Source: Gammaproteobacteria bacterium
Lineage (GTDB): Bacteria; Pseudomonadota; Gammaproteobacteria; Steroidobacterales; Steroidobacteraceae
Direction of reading: 5' to 3'
Length of the DNA stretch: 64,000 nt
Assembly: GCA_028293725.1 (NCBI GenBank)
Contig: JAQGOE010000074.1
Span: 1 to 64,000 of the forward strand
Part shown: piece after piece, positions 12,201 to 22,967 of the stretch
Numbering within the stretch: position 1 is the first letter of the stretch
How the letters are laid out: each line of letters starts with the position of its first letter
Made by a program: the position numbers and the translations under genes
The notes under the pieces: model-generated
What the model was told of the DNA's origin: nothing
Database searches by the model: none
Seen by the model: only the letters and a program-made list of their open reading frames with translations

Positions 12201-12450
12201 CACCACGTACTCACCAGATTTCGCGCTCGATATTGTGACAGTTACCCTGCACTCTAACTCGTCGGGTTGCGGGAAAGCAGGCTGTCGCACGCAAAAGAAA
12301 ATGTTGACTCAAAACAACGGGGGAAGTTTCCCCAAGGCGCGTTGCAGATGCGCCGGTGCGTGGTCAGCCAGCGTTTTGTTGCGCCCGAATCCCTTGACAT
12401 GACGCTGGGGTTCTGACCCCCGGGCGGCGGGCGGGCGGACTCACAGTTCC
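12201..12450. other. Gap between mdtA promoter side and uvrA2 end
   Basis: About 250 bp without a supported gene. It must hold the promoter of the efflux operon (minus strand). Near the uvrA2 end there is a short GGGGT-tctg-ACCCC hairpin at about 12405-12418, but no T-run follows it, so I do not call a terminator. Confidence 0.5.
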
Positions 12451-15000
12451 TTAAGATTTCTGATGGTAACGTCCGGCGGGTGCCCCGAGGAAGCGGGCCA
12501 GGTACGGGGCGGTGCGGCCTCCTGCCTTGGCCACGGTGGACGGGGGGCCCGTCACCACCACACGCCCCCCCTCCTCGCCCGCACCAGGTCCGATGTCGAT
12601 GACCCAATCGCTGCCGGCGACCACCCGCATGTCGTGCTCCACGACAATTACCGTGTTGCCCGATTCGACGAGCCCATCCAGTTGCACCGCCAGTTTTTCC
12701 ACATCCGCCGGGTGCAGGCCCGTCGTCGGCTCGTCGAGTACGTAGAGGGTGTCGCCGCGTTGCGCCCGCTGCAGTTCGGTGGCTAGTTTGATTCGCTGCG
12801 CCTCGCCTCCAGACAACTCCGTTGCCGGTTGCCCGAGCCGCAGGTAGCCGAGGCCCACTTCCCGCAGAACGCTCAATGAGCGGCGTACGTGGGGCTCGTC
12901 GGCGAAGAATTCCCACGCGACGTCGACCGTCATTCCCAGAGCGTCGGCGATCGATTTTCCGCGGTATTTGATCTCCAGCGTCTTCGCGTTATATCGCGTG
13001 CCATGACAGACCGGACACGGCGCATAGACGCTGGGCAAGAAGAGTAACTCCACCATCACGAAGCCCTCACCTTCGCAGTTAGGGCAACGGCCTTTCGCGA
13101 CGTTGAAGGAGAATCGGCCGGCATCGTAGTGGCGTGCGCGCGCCGCCGGTGTTTGTGCAAACAGCCTGCGGATGTGGTCGAACAAACCGGTGTAGGTCGC
13201 GAGGTTCGAGCGGGGTGTCCTGCCAATGGGCTTCTGGTCGACCCGCACCAGCCGTGCGATGCCATCCATGCCGCCGGTGATCTGTCCGCCCAGGGTCACC
13301 ACCGCCGTGTGCTCGAGCTCGTCGCCTTCGACCTCTTCCGGCGGCAACTCGTGGCCGAGACGTTGCGCGACCAACTCCACCAGGACCTGGCTCACGAGGC
13401 TGGATTTACCGGAGCCCGAAACACCGGTAACCGAGGTGAGCACGCCCTTCGGGAAGGCGACATCGAGCCGGTCGAGGTTGTTACGTGTCACTCCAGCCAG
13501 GCGCAGCCAACCCCGTGGGGTGCGCGGGGTGCGTTCGTGCAGCCTGGCGTCGGCAGAATCGAACAGGTAACGCCGCGTCTGCGATTGTTCGATCTGGGCG
13601 AGTCCTTCGGGGGGACCGCTGTAGAGTATTTCGCCGCCTTTCTCACCGGCCGCGGGACCCACATCGACGATCCAATCGGCACGGCGCACCACATCGAGGT
13701 CGTGTTCGACCACGAAGAGCGAATTGCCGGACGCCTTCAACTGCTCGAGAGCGGTGAGGAGTGATTCGGTATCGGCGGGATGCAATCCCGCGGACGGCTC
13801 ATCGAGGACATACACGACGCCGAACAAGTTGGAACGTACCTGGGTCGCGAGTCGCAGCCGTTGCAACTCACCGGGCGACAGGGTCGGCGTGCTGCGCTCG
13901 AGCGAGAGGTAGCCCAGTCCGAGGTCCAGCAGAGACACGAGGCGGGCCTGCAGGTCTTGTGTGATCCTTTTTGTCACGAGTGCCTTTTCAGGATGATCCA
14001 CCGATGCCTTACGCAACTGCCTGGCGGAGCCGTCGGCATAAGGCTGCATGATGCGGGCGAGCTCTTTCAACGACAGTCGCGACAGCTCCGCCAGATCGAG
14101 GTCGGCGAATTTCACGGCCAGCGATTCGGGGCGCAAACGTTTGCCATGGCACAACGTGCACTCGGTGCTCAGCATGTATTGCAGAGCCCGTTTCTTCATC
14201 AGCGGACTCTGCGTGTTGGCGAACGAATGCATGACGTGACGGCGTGCGCTCGAGAACGTGCCTTGATAGCTCGGCTCGTCTTTGCGTTTCAGGGCACGGC
14301 GCGTCTGCTCGGGCGTGAGACCGGCATAGACCGGCACTTCCGGCTGCTCGTCGGTGAAGAGGATCCAGTCCCGTTGCTTTTTAGGGAGGTCCCGCCACGG
14401 GCGATCGACGTCGATTCCCATCGAGACGAGGATGTCACGCTGGTTCTGCCCTCCCCAGGCCGTCGGCCACGCGGCGATGGCGCGCTCGCGGATGGTCAGA
14501 GTGTCATCCGGAACCATCGACTTCTCGGTGACCTCGTAGACGCGGCCGAGTCCGTGGCATTTCGGGCAGGCGCCCTGCGGCGTATTCGGTGAGAAAGATT
14601 CGGCGTACAGCAACTGCTGGCCGCGGGGATAGTCGCCGGCGCGCGAGTACAACATGCGCAGGAGATTCGACAGGGTGGTCACACTGCCCACGGAGGAGCG
14701 GGTCGTTGGCGAGCCGCGCTGCTGTTGCAGGGCTACGGCCGGAGGCAGGCCATCGATCGAGTCAACCTCAGGCACGGCCATTTGATGAAACAGCCGTCGG
14801 GCGTAAGGCGATACCGACTCCAGGTAGCGTCGCTGGGCCTCCGCGTAGAGCGTGCCGAACGCCAGCGAGGACTTTCCGGATCCCGATACGCCCGTGAAGA
14901 CGACGAGCGAATCGCGCGGAATATCAACATCAATGTTCTTCAGATTGTGCTCGCGCGCGCCGCGCACTTGCACCATACCGGTCGTTTCTTTATTTCGCAT
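12451..15000 (-). CDS. uvrA: UvrA2-type excinuclease ATPase lacking the UvrB-binding domain
   Basis: An 849-residue ABC ATPase of the UvrA family. Both nucleotide-binding halves are present: Walker A motifs [12 protein letters not shown] and [12 protein letters not shown], signature sequences [12 protein letters not shown] and [13 protein letters not shown], and CxxC zinc-finger pairs (CPKCHG, CTLCHG, CPNCEG, CPVCHG). After the first Walker region the sequence runs from [19 protein letters not shown] straight into the CPKCHGLG finger, so the UvrB-binding domain of housekeeping UvrA is missing. This is the UvrA2 class, linked in other bacteria to DNA-damage or DNA-intercalating-drug tolerance. 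The ATG at 14998-15000 is preferred; an internal ATG at 14976 is possible. It lies beside a drug efflux operon, which fits a resistance role (inference). Confidence 0.9.
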   Translation of the reverse strand: MRNKETTGMVQVRGAREHNLKNIDVDIPRDSLVVFTGVSGSGKSSLAFGTLYAEAQRRYLESVSPYARRLFHQMAVPEVDSIDGLPPAVALQQQRGSPTTRSSVGSVTTLSNLLRMLYSRAGDYPRGQQLLYAESFSPNTPQGACPKCHGLGRVYEVTEKSMVPDDTLTIRERAIAAWPTAWGGQNQRDILVSMGIDVDRPWRDLPKKQRDWILFTDEQPEVPVYAGLTPEQTRRALKRKDEPSYQGTFSSARRHVMHSFANTQSPLMKKRALQYMLSTECTLCHGKRLRPESLAVKFADLDLAELSRLSLKELARIMQPYADGSARQLRKASVDHPEKALVTKRITQDLQARLVSLLDLGLGYLSLERSTPTLSPGELQRLRLATQVRSNLFGVVYVLDEPSAGLHPADTESLLTALEQLKASGNSLFVVEHDLDVVRRADWIVDVGPAAGEKGGEILYSGPPEGLAQIEQSQTRRYLFDSADARLHERTPRTPRGWLRLAGVTRNNLDRLDVAFPKGVLTSVTGVSGSGKSSLVSQVLVELVAQRLGHELPPEEVEGDELEHTAVVTLGGQITGGMDGIARLVRVDQKPIGRTPRSNLATYTGLFDHIRRLFAQTPAARARHYDAGRFSFNVAKGRCPNCEGEGFVMVELLFLPSVYAPCPVCHGTRYNAKTLEIKYRGKSIADALGMTVDVAWEFFADEPHVRRSLSVLREVGLGYLRLGQPATELSGGEAQRIKLATELQRAQRGDTLYVLDEPTTGLHPADVEKLAVQLDGLVESGNTVIVVEHDMRVVAGSDWVIDIGPGAGEEGGRVVVTGPPSTVAKAGGRTAPYLARFLGAPAGRYHQKS

Positions 15001-15115
15001 GCGGGTCGGGATGATACGCGAGCGGCCATCCGCTGTGTGGTCTGTCCAACCTGTGAGATGACCGGGAGTCTGTCTAGTCGTGGCGGCTATGCGCTTTGTG
15101 GTATACAACGAGTCA

Positions 15116-16111
15116 ATGAATAAAAAGATGGCTGTTGGATTGCTCGGCGCGGTCCTGTTGTCGGGTGGTCAATCCGCTGCCCGGGCGGCGGCGTGCGACC
15201 GTACCTGTCTGGAACGGATCGTAGACCAGTACCTCGATGCGATGCTTGCGCACGACCCTCACAAGGCGCCGTTCGCGTCCGACGTGAAGTTCACTGAAAA
15301 CGGCCAGAAGCTCGAGCTCGGCGACGGGCTGTGGCGCACATTCTCCGCCAAGGGTACGTACCGGATGTTCGTCGACGACGTCGACGCCGGACACGTGGCG
15401 TTTCTGGGCTCCATCCGGGAAGCGGACCTGCCGGCGATGTTCGCGCTCCATCTGAGAATACGCGACGGGAAGATCGCGGCGGCCGAGACCCTCGTACAGA
15501 GGAATGAGAAGTCAGGGCTGGGCTTCGAAGAGCTCGGGTACGCATGGCGCGAAACGGTGCCGGCGGACGAGCGGATGTCACGCGCGGACCTCCTGAAGAC
15601 AGCCAACCTGTATTTTTCCGGGATGCAGAAGAACGACGGCAAGGGCATCTACCCGTTTGATGATGATTGCAATCGCATCGAGAACGGGGGATTTACCACC
15701 AACGTTCCAACACCAGCGGGACAGACACGACCGGATCCGAAGACGGCCGGCAACTACTCGAGTCAGTGGAGTTGTCGCGAGCAGTTTGAATCGGGGCTGC
15801 TGCACTTCGTGTCGCGCATCCGGGACCGGCGCTTCGTGGCGTTGGACCCTGAGCGGGGGTTGGTTTTCAGCTATGCGTTCTTCGATCACATGGCTGGTGA
15901 TACGCGCACGTTCCAGACACCCGATGGACGAACGGTCACCGCCGGGCCGAAGCAGCCCTGGACCTGGGAGATCGCGGAGGCCTTCCAGATCGAGCACGGC
16001 AAGATTCATCAGATCCAGGCGATCATGGAGAAGGTGCCGTACGGGATGATCTCCGGGTGGAGCACCTGGCAGGAAGGGATGTCGAGTGAGGGGCGGGACG
16101 CCTCGCGCTAG
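15116..16111 (+). CDS. Secreted protein with SnoaL/NTF2-like domains
   Basis: 331 residues with a clear Sec signal peptide (MNKKMAVGLLGAVLLSGGQSAARAAA, cleavage near residue 26). The mature part begins with CDRTCLERIVDQYLDAMLAHDP, a typical SnoaL/NTF2-like helix, followed by 'VKFTENGQKLELGDGLWRT'. A second similar unit seems to start around 'ADLLKTANLYFSGMQKNDGKGIYPFDDDCNRIENG' and ends with 'FQIEHGKIHQIQAI', so two NTF2-like folds in tandem are likely (similar to DUF8021 proteins). Enzymatic function is unknown. The ATG at 15116 places the signal peptide at the N-terminus. TTGTGGTATACAA just before the start is an imperfect palindrome. The gene is divergent from uvrA2. Confidence 0.72.
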   Translation: MNKKMAVGLLGAVLLSGGQSAARAAACDRTCLERIVDQYLDAMLAHDPHKAPFASDVKFTENGQKLELGDGLWRTFSAKGTYRMFVDDVDAGHVAFLGSIREADLPAMFALHLRIRDGKIAAAETLVQRNEKSGLGFEELGYAWRETVPADERMSRADLLKTANLYFSGMQKNDGKGIYPFDDDCNRIENGGFTTNVPTPAGQTRPDPKTAGNYSSQWSCREQFESGLLHFVSRIRDRRFVALDPERGLVFSYAFFDHMAGDTRTFQTPDGRTVTAGPKQPWTWEIAEAFQIEHGKIHQIQAIMEKVPYGMISGWSTWQEGMSSEGRDASR

Positions 16112-16401
16112 CGCTTATGGCCTAGCCAGAGCTTACGAAAAACTAGCGACTTAGGGCTCGCTGGCCTACGCCACGCCTCCCCTTGCCCCTGGCAGGCCCC
16201 TCGACCCCAATATCGAGCTGCCGCGTATTGCCACGACTCAGCTTTGCTCGTCGGACGCCGGTAGCAATTCACGTCCTCGCCGGCGACGCGTTCCCAACAG
16301 TTGCCAGTTGCGTCACAACACAGACAAGTGCGTGCCGGTAAAAGGAATATCGCAATCTAAATTTACCGAGCTCGTTCATTAGAAGCTCGTCAAGTGGCGT
16401 T
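16112..16401. other. Intergenic region before the GGDEF-EAL gene
   Basis: About 290 bp with no supported coding sequence. The last 60 bases are AT-richer (GGAATATCGCAATCTAAATT) and probably hold the promoter of the downstream gene. No clear terminator hairpin was recognised. Confidence 0.45.
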
Positions 16402-19311
16402 GTGTCTACTGTCTTAAGTCAGATCATCGCGAGGCTTTTGTCTCTGCCGTTCGTGCGCCGTGCCTGGGAGGCCCGGGGCGGGGCTTTCGCCCTTCGCCTT
16501 GGCATCGCGGGACGGCTCGGTGTTGCATTTGGGGCCGTTGCGGTGCTCGCTACGGCGGCGAACTTGATTGCCGAGCACGGCCGGCAACTCATCCGAACTA
16601 CAGTCGTGGTGTCACCGATCGTGCGTCCTGCGCCGCAGCTGCCGGAGCGCTCTATTGCGGCGACACCAGCGCCAACGGCGGACTCGGCTGAGGTCGCTTC
16701 TGGCAGAGAAGTGACCGACAACCTCCTCATCGAGGCTATCAATCAATTCGAGCGGGCGGTCGAGCGCCGGGCTGAGCTCGACAGCGCCGAAAACGTCGAC
16801 CTGTTGAAAGTAGCGGGCCTGCGTGTCAGGGACCAGGCGGAGGCGTTTATCGAGGAGATCAACACGCCGGGTATCGAGACGCGCGCCCGAGCACTGCGAC
16901 CTCGTGTCAGGGATTTGCGCAACGCCGGCGATGAGGTCGTGCGAGTCGCCGACGACCGCCGCACGGTGCTGGCGGGATACTGGAGTCATTTCGAGAGCGT
17001 CGATGCCCAGGTGAAAAAGGCGCTCGACCAGAACAACTGGAAGATTTTCGGACGCGTCATTTCGCGGCAGTCGCTGTTGGGTTTGAGCCGCGAGCTCGAC
17101 GACATCCGCCGCGGCTCCACGCAGCTCAACACTGCCGGTGAGGACGCCGCGATGCTCGATTCGCTGGCGCAAAGTCAGACTCACTTCGCCGCGGCGCTCG
17201 AGCGGAATGCTGGCGGCCTGGCGCGCTCGCAGGGGGCGGCGTGGGTGGATAGCCTTCGCAAGGAATTCAACGCGGTGCTGGCGAATCGCAAGCAACTGGC
17301 ACAGTTGGATGAGCAGAATCCGCGGGGAGTTGCGCCTTTCGAGCGCGGGGCGGAGGAACTGGCGGGGTTGGTGCGGGGGATTGGCGCGGGTGTTAGGAAG
17401 CGGGCGCTGGCGTCGGGGGCTGCGGCTGCGGTTAACTCCAGTCAAGGGGCTGGCTCCAGCGCGGCGGCCACAAGCCCGGGTTCAATGTCGGCAGCGTCCG
17501 GCGATGCGCAACAAGATGCCCTGCCCTCGTCGGCTGACGACCAACCTGATCCTACGCCGGCCGTCGCTCCAGACAGCGCGGCATCCCCGGCGAGCGATGG
17601 CGTCATGATTGCCACCATCAGCGGGCTGGTGTTGCTCATCTTGTTCGTCATTTCCGTGGCGACAGTGCGTAGCATTGTCATTCCCATCCGCCAGTTCATG
17701 ACGACCACGGAGCTGCTCGCCGATGGGGACGACTCCGCGCGGTTCACCCGCGGTGGCATCAAGGAATTGGATGCCCTCGCGATTTCCTTCAACCGGATGG
17801 CTGAGAGCCTCGCGGATGCGCGTGCGATGACTCGCGAGTACCAAGGACAGCTCGAGTCGCGGGTCGACGAGCGCACCCGCCAGCTCCAACACCTGGCCGA
17901 GCACGATCCGCTGACGGGACTGCCGAACCGGCGTCACCTCGTGGCACACCTGAATGCCTCACTTCACCGGGCGGCGCGCAACGGACAACGGTTGGCGGTG
18001 TTCTTTCTGGATCTCGATAACTTCAAGAACATCAACGACAGCATGGGGCATGCTTTCGGCGATCTCGTGCTGAAGGGTGTCGCGCAGCGGCTGCGCGAGG
18101 CGGCGGCGGGAGGATTTGCGGCGCGGATCGGCGGCGATGAATTTACCGTCGTACAGGAAAACGCCGGCGGTCGTGCGGATGTGTCCGAAGCCGGCAACGC
18201 GTTGGTACGTGCCTTTCAAAAGCCGCTGCTGATCGAAGGACGCGAGTTGATCATCAGCATCAGCGGCGGCGCCAGCATCTATCCGGACCATGAGCGCGGC
18301 TCGGATGCCCTGCTGCGTGCCGCGGACGCCGCCCTCTTTCGTGCCAAGAACTCGGGGCGCGCCCGGCTCAGCCTGTTCAGTCCCGAACTCCTCGAGGCTG
18401 CGTCGTTGAAATTCAGCCTGGAACAGGGACTGCGACGCGCAGTGGAGCGCGAAGAATTCGAGCTCTGGTTCCAACCCGAGGTCAGTTTCGACACGCTGGG
18501 AACCAAATTGGTCGAAGCCTTACTGCGGTGGCGCCTTCCCGACGGCCAATACGTCGCGCCGAACGATTTCCTTTCCGTCGCCGAGGACTCGGGCCTGATC
18601 AGGAGCATCAACGACTGGGTGCTGCGCACCGCCTTCCGCTACGCCGCCGAGTGGCACTATGGCGCATGGCCCGAAGCACGTGTTGCCATCAATGTCTCGG
18701 CGCGGCAGTTGCTCGATACGAGTTTCGTGGCGCGCATACGCGAACTGCTCGAAGAATATAGCTTGCCTCCGCGTTGCATCGAGATCGAACTCACCGAGAG
18801 TGTGCTCCAGACGGAAGCTGCGACGATTGAAGTCCTGCGGGAACTGCGCCGGCTCGACATCAGTATTGCGCTGGACGACTTCGGCAGCGGCTACTCGTCG
18901 CTGTCTTCGCTGGAAAGACTGCCGCTGACACGGGTGAAGTTGGATCGGAGTCTGATCGATTCGATCGACACGAGCGCGCGCTCGCTGGCGATTGCGCGTG
19001 CCATTATCGGCTTGTGTGAGAACCTGGGGCTCGAGGTGACCGCCGAGGGGGTCGAGCGGCCGGAACAGCTGGCGCTGCTGCTCGGCAACCCGGCCATGAC
19101 ATTGCAAGGGTACCTCCTTTCACATCCGCTCAAACCACATACCATGCCGGGCGCATTGACGGGACTGCGGGAGCGGCTGCAGTCCTTGCTCATCACGGTA
19201 CCGGCGGCGAAGGATGCGACGACGGTGGCCGCGAGAGATGTGGCCACACTGGCGGGTAAAGAAGCGCCGCAGGCGGGACGAGACCGCGTACGCCGCGACG
19301 TTGCCGTGTAA
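16402..19311 (+). CDS. Membrane GGDEF-EAL cyclic-di-GMP protein with HAMP
   Basis: 969 residues. One membrane segment lies near residues 35-55, a long periplasmic helical region follows, then a Pro/Ala/Ser-rich stretch, a second membrane segment near 395-417 (MIATISGLVLLILFVISVAT), HAMP, GGDEF and EAL. The diguanylate cyclase active site RIGGDEFTVV is intact (about residue 576), but the inhibitory RxxD site is not at the expected place. The EAL domain keeps VEALLRW (about 704), DDFGSGYSS and TAEGVE, so phosphodiesterase activity is plausible. Both activities may exist, as in bifunctional proteins. The start codon is probably GTG at 16402, with only a weak ribosome site, so the start is uncertain. 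Confidence 0.9.
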   Translation: MSTVLSQIIARLLSLPFVRRAWEARGGAFALRLGIAGRLGVAFGAVAVLATAANLIAEHGRQLIRTTVVVSPIVRPAPQLPERSIAATPAPTADSAEVASGREVTDNLLIEAINQFERAVERRAELDSAENVDLLKVAGLRVRDQAEAFIEEINTPGIETRARALRPRVRDLRNAGDEVVRVADDRRTVLAGYWSHFESVDAQVKKALDQNNWKIFGRVISRQSLLGLSRELDDIRRGSTQLNTAGEDAAMLDSLAQSQTHFAAALERNAGGLARSQGAAWVDSLRKEFNAVLANRKQLAQLDEQNPRGVAPFERGAEELAGLVRGIGAGVRKRALASGAAAAVNSSQGAGSSAAATSPGSMSAASGDAQQDALPSSADDQPDPTPAVAPDSAASPASDGVMIATISGLVLLILFVISVATVRSIVIPIRQFMTTTELLADGDDSARFTRGGIKELDALAISFNRMAESLADARAMTREYQGQLESRVDERTRQLQHLAEHDPLTGLPNRRHLVAHLNASLHRAARNGQRLAVFFLDLDNFKNINDSMGHAFGDLVLKGVAQRLREAAAGGFAARIGGDEFTVVQENAGGRADVSEAGNALVRAFQKPLLIEGRELIISISGGASIYPDHERGSDALLRAADAALFRAKNSGRARLSLFSPELLEAASLKFSLEQGLRRAVEREEFELWFQPEVSFDTLGTKLVEALLRWRLPDGQYVAPNDFLSVAEDSGLIRSINDWVLRTAFRYAAEWHYGAWPEARVAINVSARQLLDTSFVARIRELLEEYSLPPRCIEIELTESVLQTEAATIEVLRELRRLDISIALDDFGSGYSSLSSLERLPLTRVKLDRSLIDSIDTSARSLAIARAIIGLCENLGLEVTAEGVERPEQLALLLGNPAMTLQGYLLSHPLKPHTMPGALTGLRERLQSLLITVPAAKDATTVAARDVATLAGKEAPQAGRDRVRRDVAV

Positions 19312-19610
19312 TCGCGGTCGGCTCGACGAAATTCGCGCGAGCCGCGCGGGGACTGCGGCTGCACTAGACCGCAGCGGAAGCCGCACCGTTGCAAGGGTGC
19401 CATTGCGCGTCGCGGCGTCGTGCGCCGGTGCCGCAGCACTGGGCAGTGTCACACAGAGTGCCGTAACGCCGTGCGCCGTTGCGCCTAGGAGCCGTCGGCA
19501 AGGCGCGCCCGTAGCACCGGCGGCGCCAAAAACATACCCGCGGCGCCAAAAAGCTCCCCTTCTTTGACAGCGATCGGCGTCAGCCGCTACGCTAGTGAGC
19601 TATCGCAACT
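19312..19610. other. Intergenic region upstream of the acyl-CoA operon
   Basis: About 300 bp without a supported gene between the GGDEF-EAL stop and the palindrome at 19611. It contains an inverted pair CTGCGG...CCGCAG near 19353-19375, a possible weak terminator, and the two direct CGGCGCCAAAAA copies listed separately. A long frame runs through it into the hydratase gene but lacks family similarity in this part. Confidence 0.5.
19521..19552 (+). repeat. Two direct copies of CGGCGCCAAAAA, 20 bp apart
   Basis: Identical 12-mers begin at 19521 and 19541, that is two helical turns apart, in the promoter region of the acyl-CoA degradation operon. The spacing suggests a protein binding to one face of the helix. 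The CGCCAAAAA core resembles the motif found at the divergent promoters near 60.3 and 62.6 kb. Confidence 0.5.
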
Positions 19611-19635
19611 GTTTGTTCCGCATAGTGAAACAAAC
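19611..19635. promoter_or_regulatory. 25-bp palindrome, likely operator of the acyl-CoA operon
   Basis: GTTTGTT at the left and AACAAAC at the right enclose CCGCATAGTGA; the inner bases are also partly symmetric (GTTnCnC / GnGnAAC). It lies 36 bp before the ATG of the hydratase/dehydrogenase gene. The shape resembles operators of IclR- or TetR-type regulators of catabolic operons (inference). No regulator gene adjoins it. Confidence 0.6.
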
Positions 19636-19671
19636 ACCTCACCGCTTCACTCGCACATCCGGACGGTCGCC

Positions 19672-21792
19672 ATGAACTCGCCTTCGCTACAGTCTGACAG
19701 TGACGTAGCCGTCATCCAGCTGGACAACCCACCCGTCAACGCTTTGTCGCATGCCACGCGTAAACGTATCGCCGCGGAACTCGCGCGTGCGGAAGCGGAT
19801 CCTGCCGTCAAAGCCGTCGTCCTTACAGGCAACGCCGAATTTTTCTCCGCGGGCGCGGACGTCAAGGAGTTCAACACGCCGAAAATGTCGGCGGAGCCGA
19901 ACCTGGCCACCCTGCTGCTGCTCTTCGAGCATTCTCTGAAGCCCACCATTGCCGCCTTGTCCGGTAGCACCCTGGGCGGCGGGTTTGAGCTGGCGCTCGC
20001 CTGCCACTATCGGGTCGGAACGCCCGAAGCTCGAGTCGGTCTTCCCGAAGTGAAGATCGGTCTCATTCCCGGTTCCGGTGGAACGCAACGTCTGCCGCGC
20101 GCGGTAGGTCTGGAGACGGCGATCAATATGATCGTTTCCGGTGAGCCGGTCCGCGCAGCCGACCTGGCGCGCACCACCCTTTTCGACCGCATCATCGAGG
20201 GCGATCTCGTGGCCGGTGCCAAGGCCTTCGCACGCGGAATCATCGCGGAAGGCAAACCCGCGCAACTCATTCGCGATCGGCCGGTGGGCTATAAGTACCA
20301 CGAGCCGCTTCTGCAGTTCGCCCGGACCATGGTCAAGGCGAAGGCCGGCCCGTTCCCCGCTCCGGGCGCCTGCATCGACGCTATCGAGGCATCTGTTACG
20401 GCGCCGACTTTCGATGACGGCGTGCTCAAAGAGCGCGAAATATTTTTAAACCTCATGCAGGGGTCCGAGTCGCGCGCCATCCGTCACGTGTTCTTCGCCG
20501 AGCGCGCGGCGGTGAAGATCGCCGATGTCCCCGCGAAAACACCGGTCCGCCCGATCGCCGCGGTGGGTGTTATCGGTGCGGGCACCATGGGCGGCGGCAT
20601 CGCGATGAACTTTCTGAATGCGGGGATACCGGTCACGCTACTGGAAGTGAACAAGGAGGCGCTCGACAAGGGCGTGGCGACCATCCGACGCAACTACGAG
20701 AGTTCCGTCAAGAAGAAAAAGCTGTCGCCGGCGGATCTCGAGACCCGCATGGCGCTGCTCAAGCCCACAGTGTCCTACGACGACCTGGGGGCCGCCGATC
20801 TCGTAATCGAAGCCGTGTTCGAAGAGCTCTCTGTGAAGGAAGCGGTGTTCCGCAAGCTCGACTCGGTGGCAAAGTCCGGTGCGATCCTGGCAACCAACAC
20901 GTCGACCCTCGACGTCGACAAGATTGCCAACTACACGCGTCGGCCGGCCGACGTCGTGGGCCTGCACTTCTTCAGCCCCGCCAACATCATGCGTCTGCTG
21001 GAAGTCGTACGCGGGAAAGCCACGGCCAAAGACGTGCTGGCCACAGTCATGCAGCTGTCGAAGAAGATTCGCAAGCTCGCTGTCGTTTCCGGCGTCTGCG
21101 ACGGTTTCATCGGCAACCGCATGTTGCATCGATACTCGGCGCAGGCGGGTTTCCTGCTCGAGGAAGGCTGCTTGCCCGCGCAGGTGGACGCTGCGATGGA
21201 ACGATTCGGTTTTGCCATGGGGCCGTTTCGCGTTGGCGACCTCGCGGGCAACGATATCAGCTGGGCCATCCGCAAGCGTCGCGCCGCTGAAGGGCACGCC
21301 TCCGACGAGGGCAAGATCGCGGACCGCTTGTGCGAGATGGGCCGGTTCGGACAGAAAACCAGTGCGGGTTGGTATGACTATCGGCCGGGCGATCGCACTG
21401 CCCGACCCAACGCCGAGGTTGATGCGATGATTGTGCGCTACTCCGCCGAAGTCGGGGTCACCCGGCGCAACATCGGCGATCGCGAAATCGTCGAACGCCT
21501 CGTGTATGCGTTGGTGAATGAGGGGGCGAAGATTCTGGAAGAGCGAATCGCACAACGCGCCTCCGACATCGATCTCGTCTACCTGAATGGTTACGGCTTC
21601 CCCATTCTGCGTGGCGGCCCGATGTTCTACGCGGATACGGTCGGTCTCACGGAAGTGGTGAGCGCCATACGCCGCTACGCCGCCGGCTTGCATCCGGAGC
21701 CGTGGAAACCGGCGCCCCTGTTGGAAAAGCTCGCGGCCGACGGCTCGTCGTTCGCATCCTTCGACTCACAATCCGCGGATTCCCTCTCATGA
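19672..21792 (+). CDS. Enoyl-CoA hydratase / 3-hydroxyacyl-CoA dehydrogenase fusion (FadJ/FadB-like)
   Basis: A 706-residue multifunctional beta-oxidation enzyme. The N-terminal crotonase domain (about 1-190) has the oxyanion-hole region [10 protein letters not shown] and the catalytic segment [34 protein letters not shown] linker leads to the NAD-binding 3-hydroxyacyl-CoA dehydrogenase domain with [11 protein letters not shown] (about residue 303), [13 protein letters not shown] and GLHFFSPA, then two C-terminal dehydrogenase repeats ([22 protein letters not shown]). The chosen ATG (19672) gives the usual short N-terminus. It is the first gene of a four-gene operon and its stop overlaps the thiolase start as ATGA. 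Confidence 0.93.
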   Translation: MNSPSLQSDSDVAVIQLDNPPVNALSHATRKRIAAELARAEADPAVKAVVLTGNAEFFSAGADVKEFNTPKMSAEPNLATLLLLFEHSLKPTIAALSGSTLGGGFELALACHYRVGTPEARVGLPEVKIGLIPGSGGTQRLPRAVGLETAINMIVSGEPVRAADLARTTLFDRIIEGDLVAGAKAFARGIIAEGKPAQLIRDRPVGYKYHEPLLQFARTMVKAKAGPFPAPGACIDAIEASVTAPTFDDGVLKEREIFLNLMQGSESRAIRHVFFAERAAVKIADVPAKTPVRPIAAVGVIGAGTMGGGIAMNFLNAGIPVTLLEVNKEALDKGVATIRRNYESSVKKKKLSPADLETRMALLKPTVSYDDLGAADLVIEAVFEELSVKEAVFRKLDSVAKSGAILATNTSTLDVDKIANYTRRPADVVGLHFFSPANIMRLLEVVRGKATAKDVLATVMQLSKKIRKLAVVSGVCDGFIGNRMLHRYSAQAGFLLEEGCLPAQVDAAMERFGFAMGPFRVGDLAGNDISWAIRKRRAAEGHASDEGKIADRLCEMGRFGQKTSAGWYDYRPGDRTARPNAEVDAMIVRYSAEVGVTRRNIGDREIVERLVYALVNEGAKILEERIAQRASDIDLVYLNGYGFPILRGGPMFYADTVGLTEVVSAIRRYAAGLHPEPWKPAPLLEKLAADGSSFASFDSQSADSLS

Positions 21793-22967
21793 GTAATGCT
21801 GTCATCGTATCCACGGCTCGCACGGGCTTCGGTAAGTCCTGGCGGGGTGCTTTCAACATGACCTATGGCGCCTCATTGGGTGGCCACGTCGTGCAACAGG
21901 CCGTAGCGCGCGCTGGCATCGACCCGGGCGAAGTCGAAGACGTCCTGATGGGCTGCGCCCTGACGGAAGGGACGACGGGCGGAAACATCGCACGGCAGAT
22001 TGCCTTGCGCGCCGGGCTCCCCGAGTCGACGGCCGGCGTCACAGTCAACCGTTTCTGTTCCTCGGGACTGCAGACAATCGCCATGGCGGCGCAAAGAGTG
22101 ATCCTCGAGAAAGTGCCGGTGATTGTCGCGGGAGGACTCGACTCGATCTCCTGTGTACAGAACGACATGAACAGCCGGATGCGCCAGGATCCCTGGCTGA
22201 ACGAGCATGAGCCGGGCGTTTTCTGGAGCATGATCCAGACCGCCGAGCAAGTAGCCAAGCACTACGGCATTTCCCGCGAGCGGCAGGACGAATACGGCGT
22301 GCGCAGTCAGAAGCGCGCGGCGGAAGCACGTGCGGCCGGAAAATTCAACGACGAGATCGCGCCGATGAAGGTCACGATGGGCGTTGTGGATGAGGCCACG
22401 AGCAGGTTGAGCACCCGGGAAATCACGATCAGCGCTGACGAAGGCATCCGGCCTGACACGACCATCGAGGGAGTGTCAAAGATCCGGACTGTGTTGCCTG
22501 ACGGTGTCATTACGGCCGGCAACGCAAGCCAGTTCTCGGATGGCGCGAGCGCCTGCGTCGTGATGGATGAGAAACTCGCCGAAAAGCGCGGGCTCGAGCC
22601 GTTGGGAATTTTCCGCGGATTCGCGGTGGCGGGCTGTGATCCGAAAGAAATGGGAATCGGACCGGTGTTTGCGGTGCCTCGACTGCTCGAGCGGACCGGC
22701 GTAAAGCTCGAGGATGTCGGGCTGTGGGAACTCAACGAAGCGTTCGCCGTGCAGGTCATCTATTGCCGCGATCGGTTGGGCATTCCCGATGACCGCCTGA
22801 ACGTGAACGGCGGCGCCATCGCGGTCGGACATCCCTATGGAGCTTCCGGTGCACGTCTCGTAGGACATGCGCTCATCGAAGGCCGGCGTCGCGGTGTGAA
22901 GTATGTTGTCGTCACAATGTGCATTGGCGGCGGCCAGGGGGCCGCGGGCCTCTTCGAGGTATGCTGA
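21789..22967 (+). CDS. Acetyl-CoA acyltransferase (thiolase)
   Basis: 392 residues, the normal thiolase length. It starts [22 protein letters not shown] and keeps all catalytic elements: nucleophile Cys in [13 protein letters not shown] (near residue 89), the His in [16 protein letters not shown], and the second Cys in [13 protein letters not shown]. It performs the thiolytic cleavage that ends a beta-oxidation cycle. It overlaps the upstream dehydrogenase by 4 bp (ATGA), and the next gene starts directly after its stop. Confidence 0.95.
   Translation: MSNAVIVSTARTGFGKSWRGAFNMTYGASLGGHVVQQAVARAGIDPGEVEDVLMGCALTEGTTGGNIARQIALRAGLPESTAGVTVNRFCSSGLQTIAMAAQRVILEKVPVIVAGGLDSISCVQNDMNSRMRQDPWLNEHEPGVFWSMIQTAEQVAKHYGISRERQDEYGVRSQKRAAEARAAGKFNDEIAPMKVTMGVVDEATSRLSTREITISADEGIRPDTTIEGVSKIRTVLPDGVITAGNASQFSDGASACVVMDEKLAEKRGLEPLGIFRGFAVAGCDPKEMGIGPVFAVPRLLERTGVKLEDVGLWELNEAFAVQVIYCRDRLGIPDDRLNVNGGAIAVGHPYGASGARLVGHALIEGRRRGVKYVVVTMCIGGGQGAAGLFEVC

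Noticed and set aside
20638..21693. 351-codon minus-strand frame opposite the hydratase/dehydrogenase gene
   Set aside because: No domain, no ribosome site, fully inside a conserved enzyme gene.
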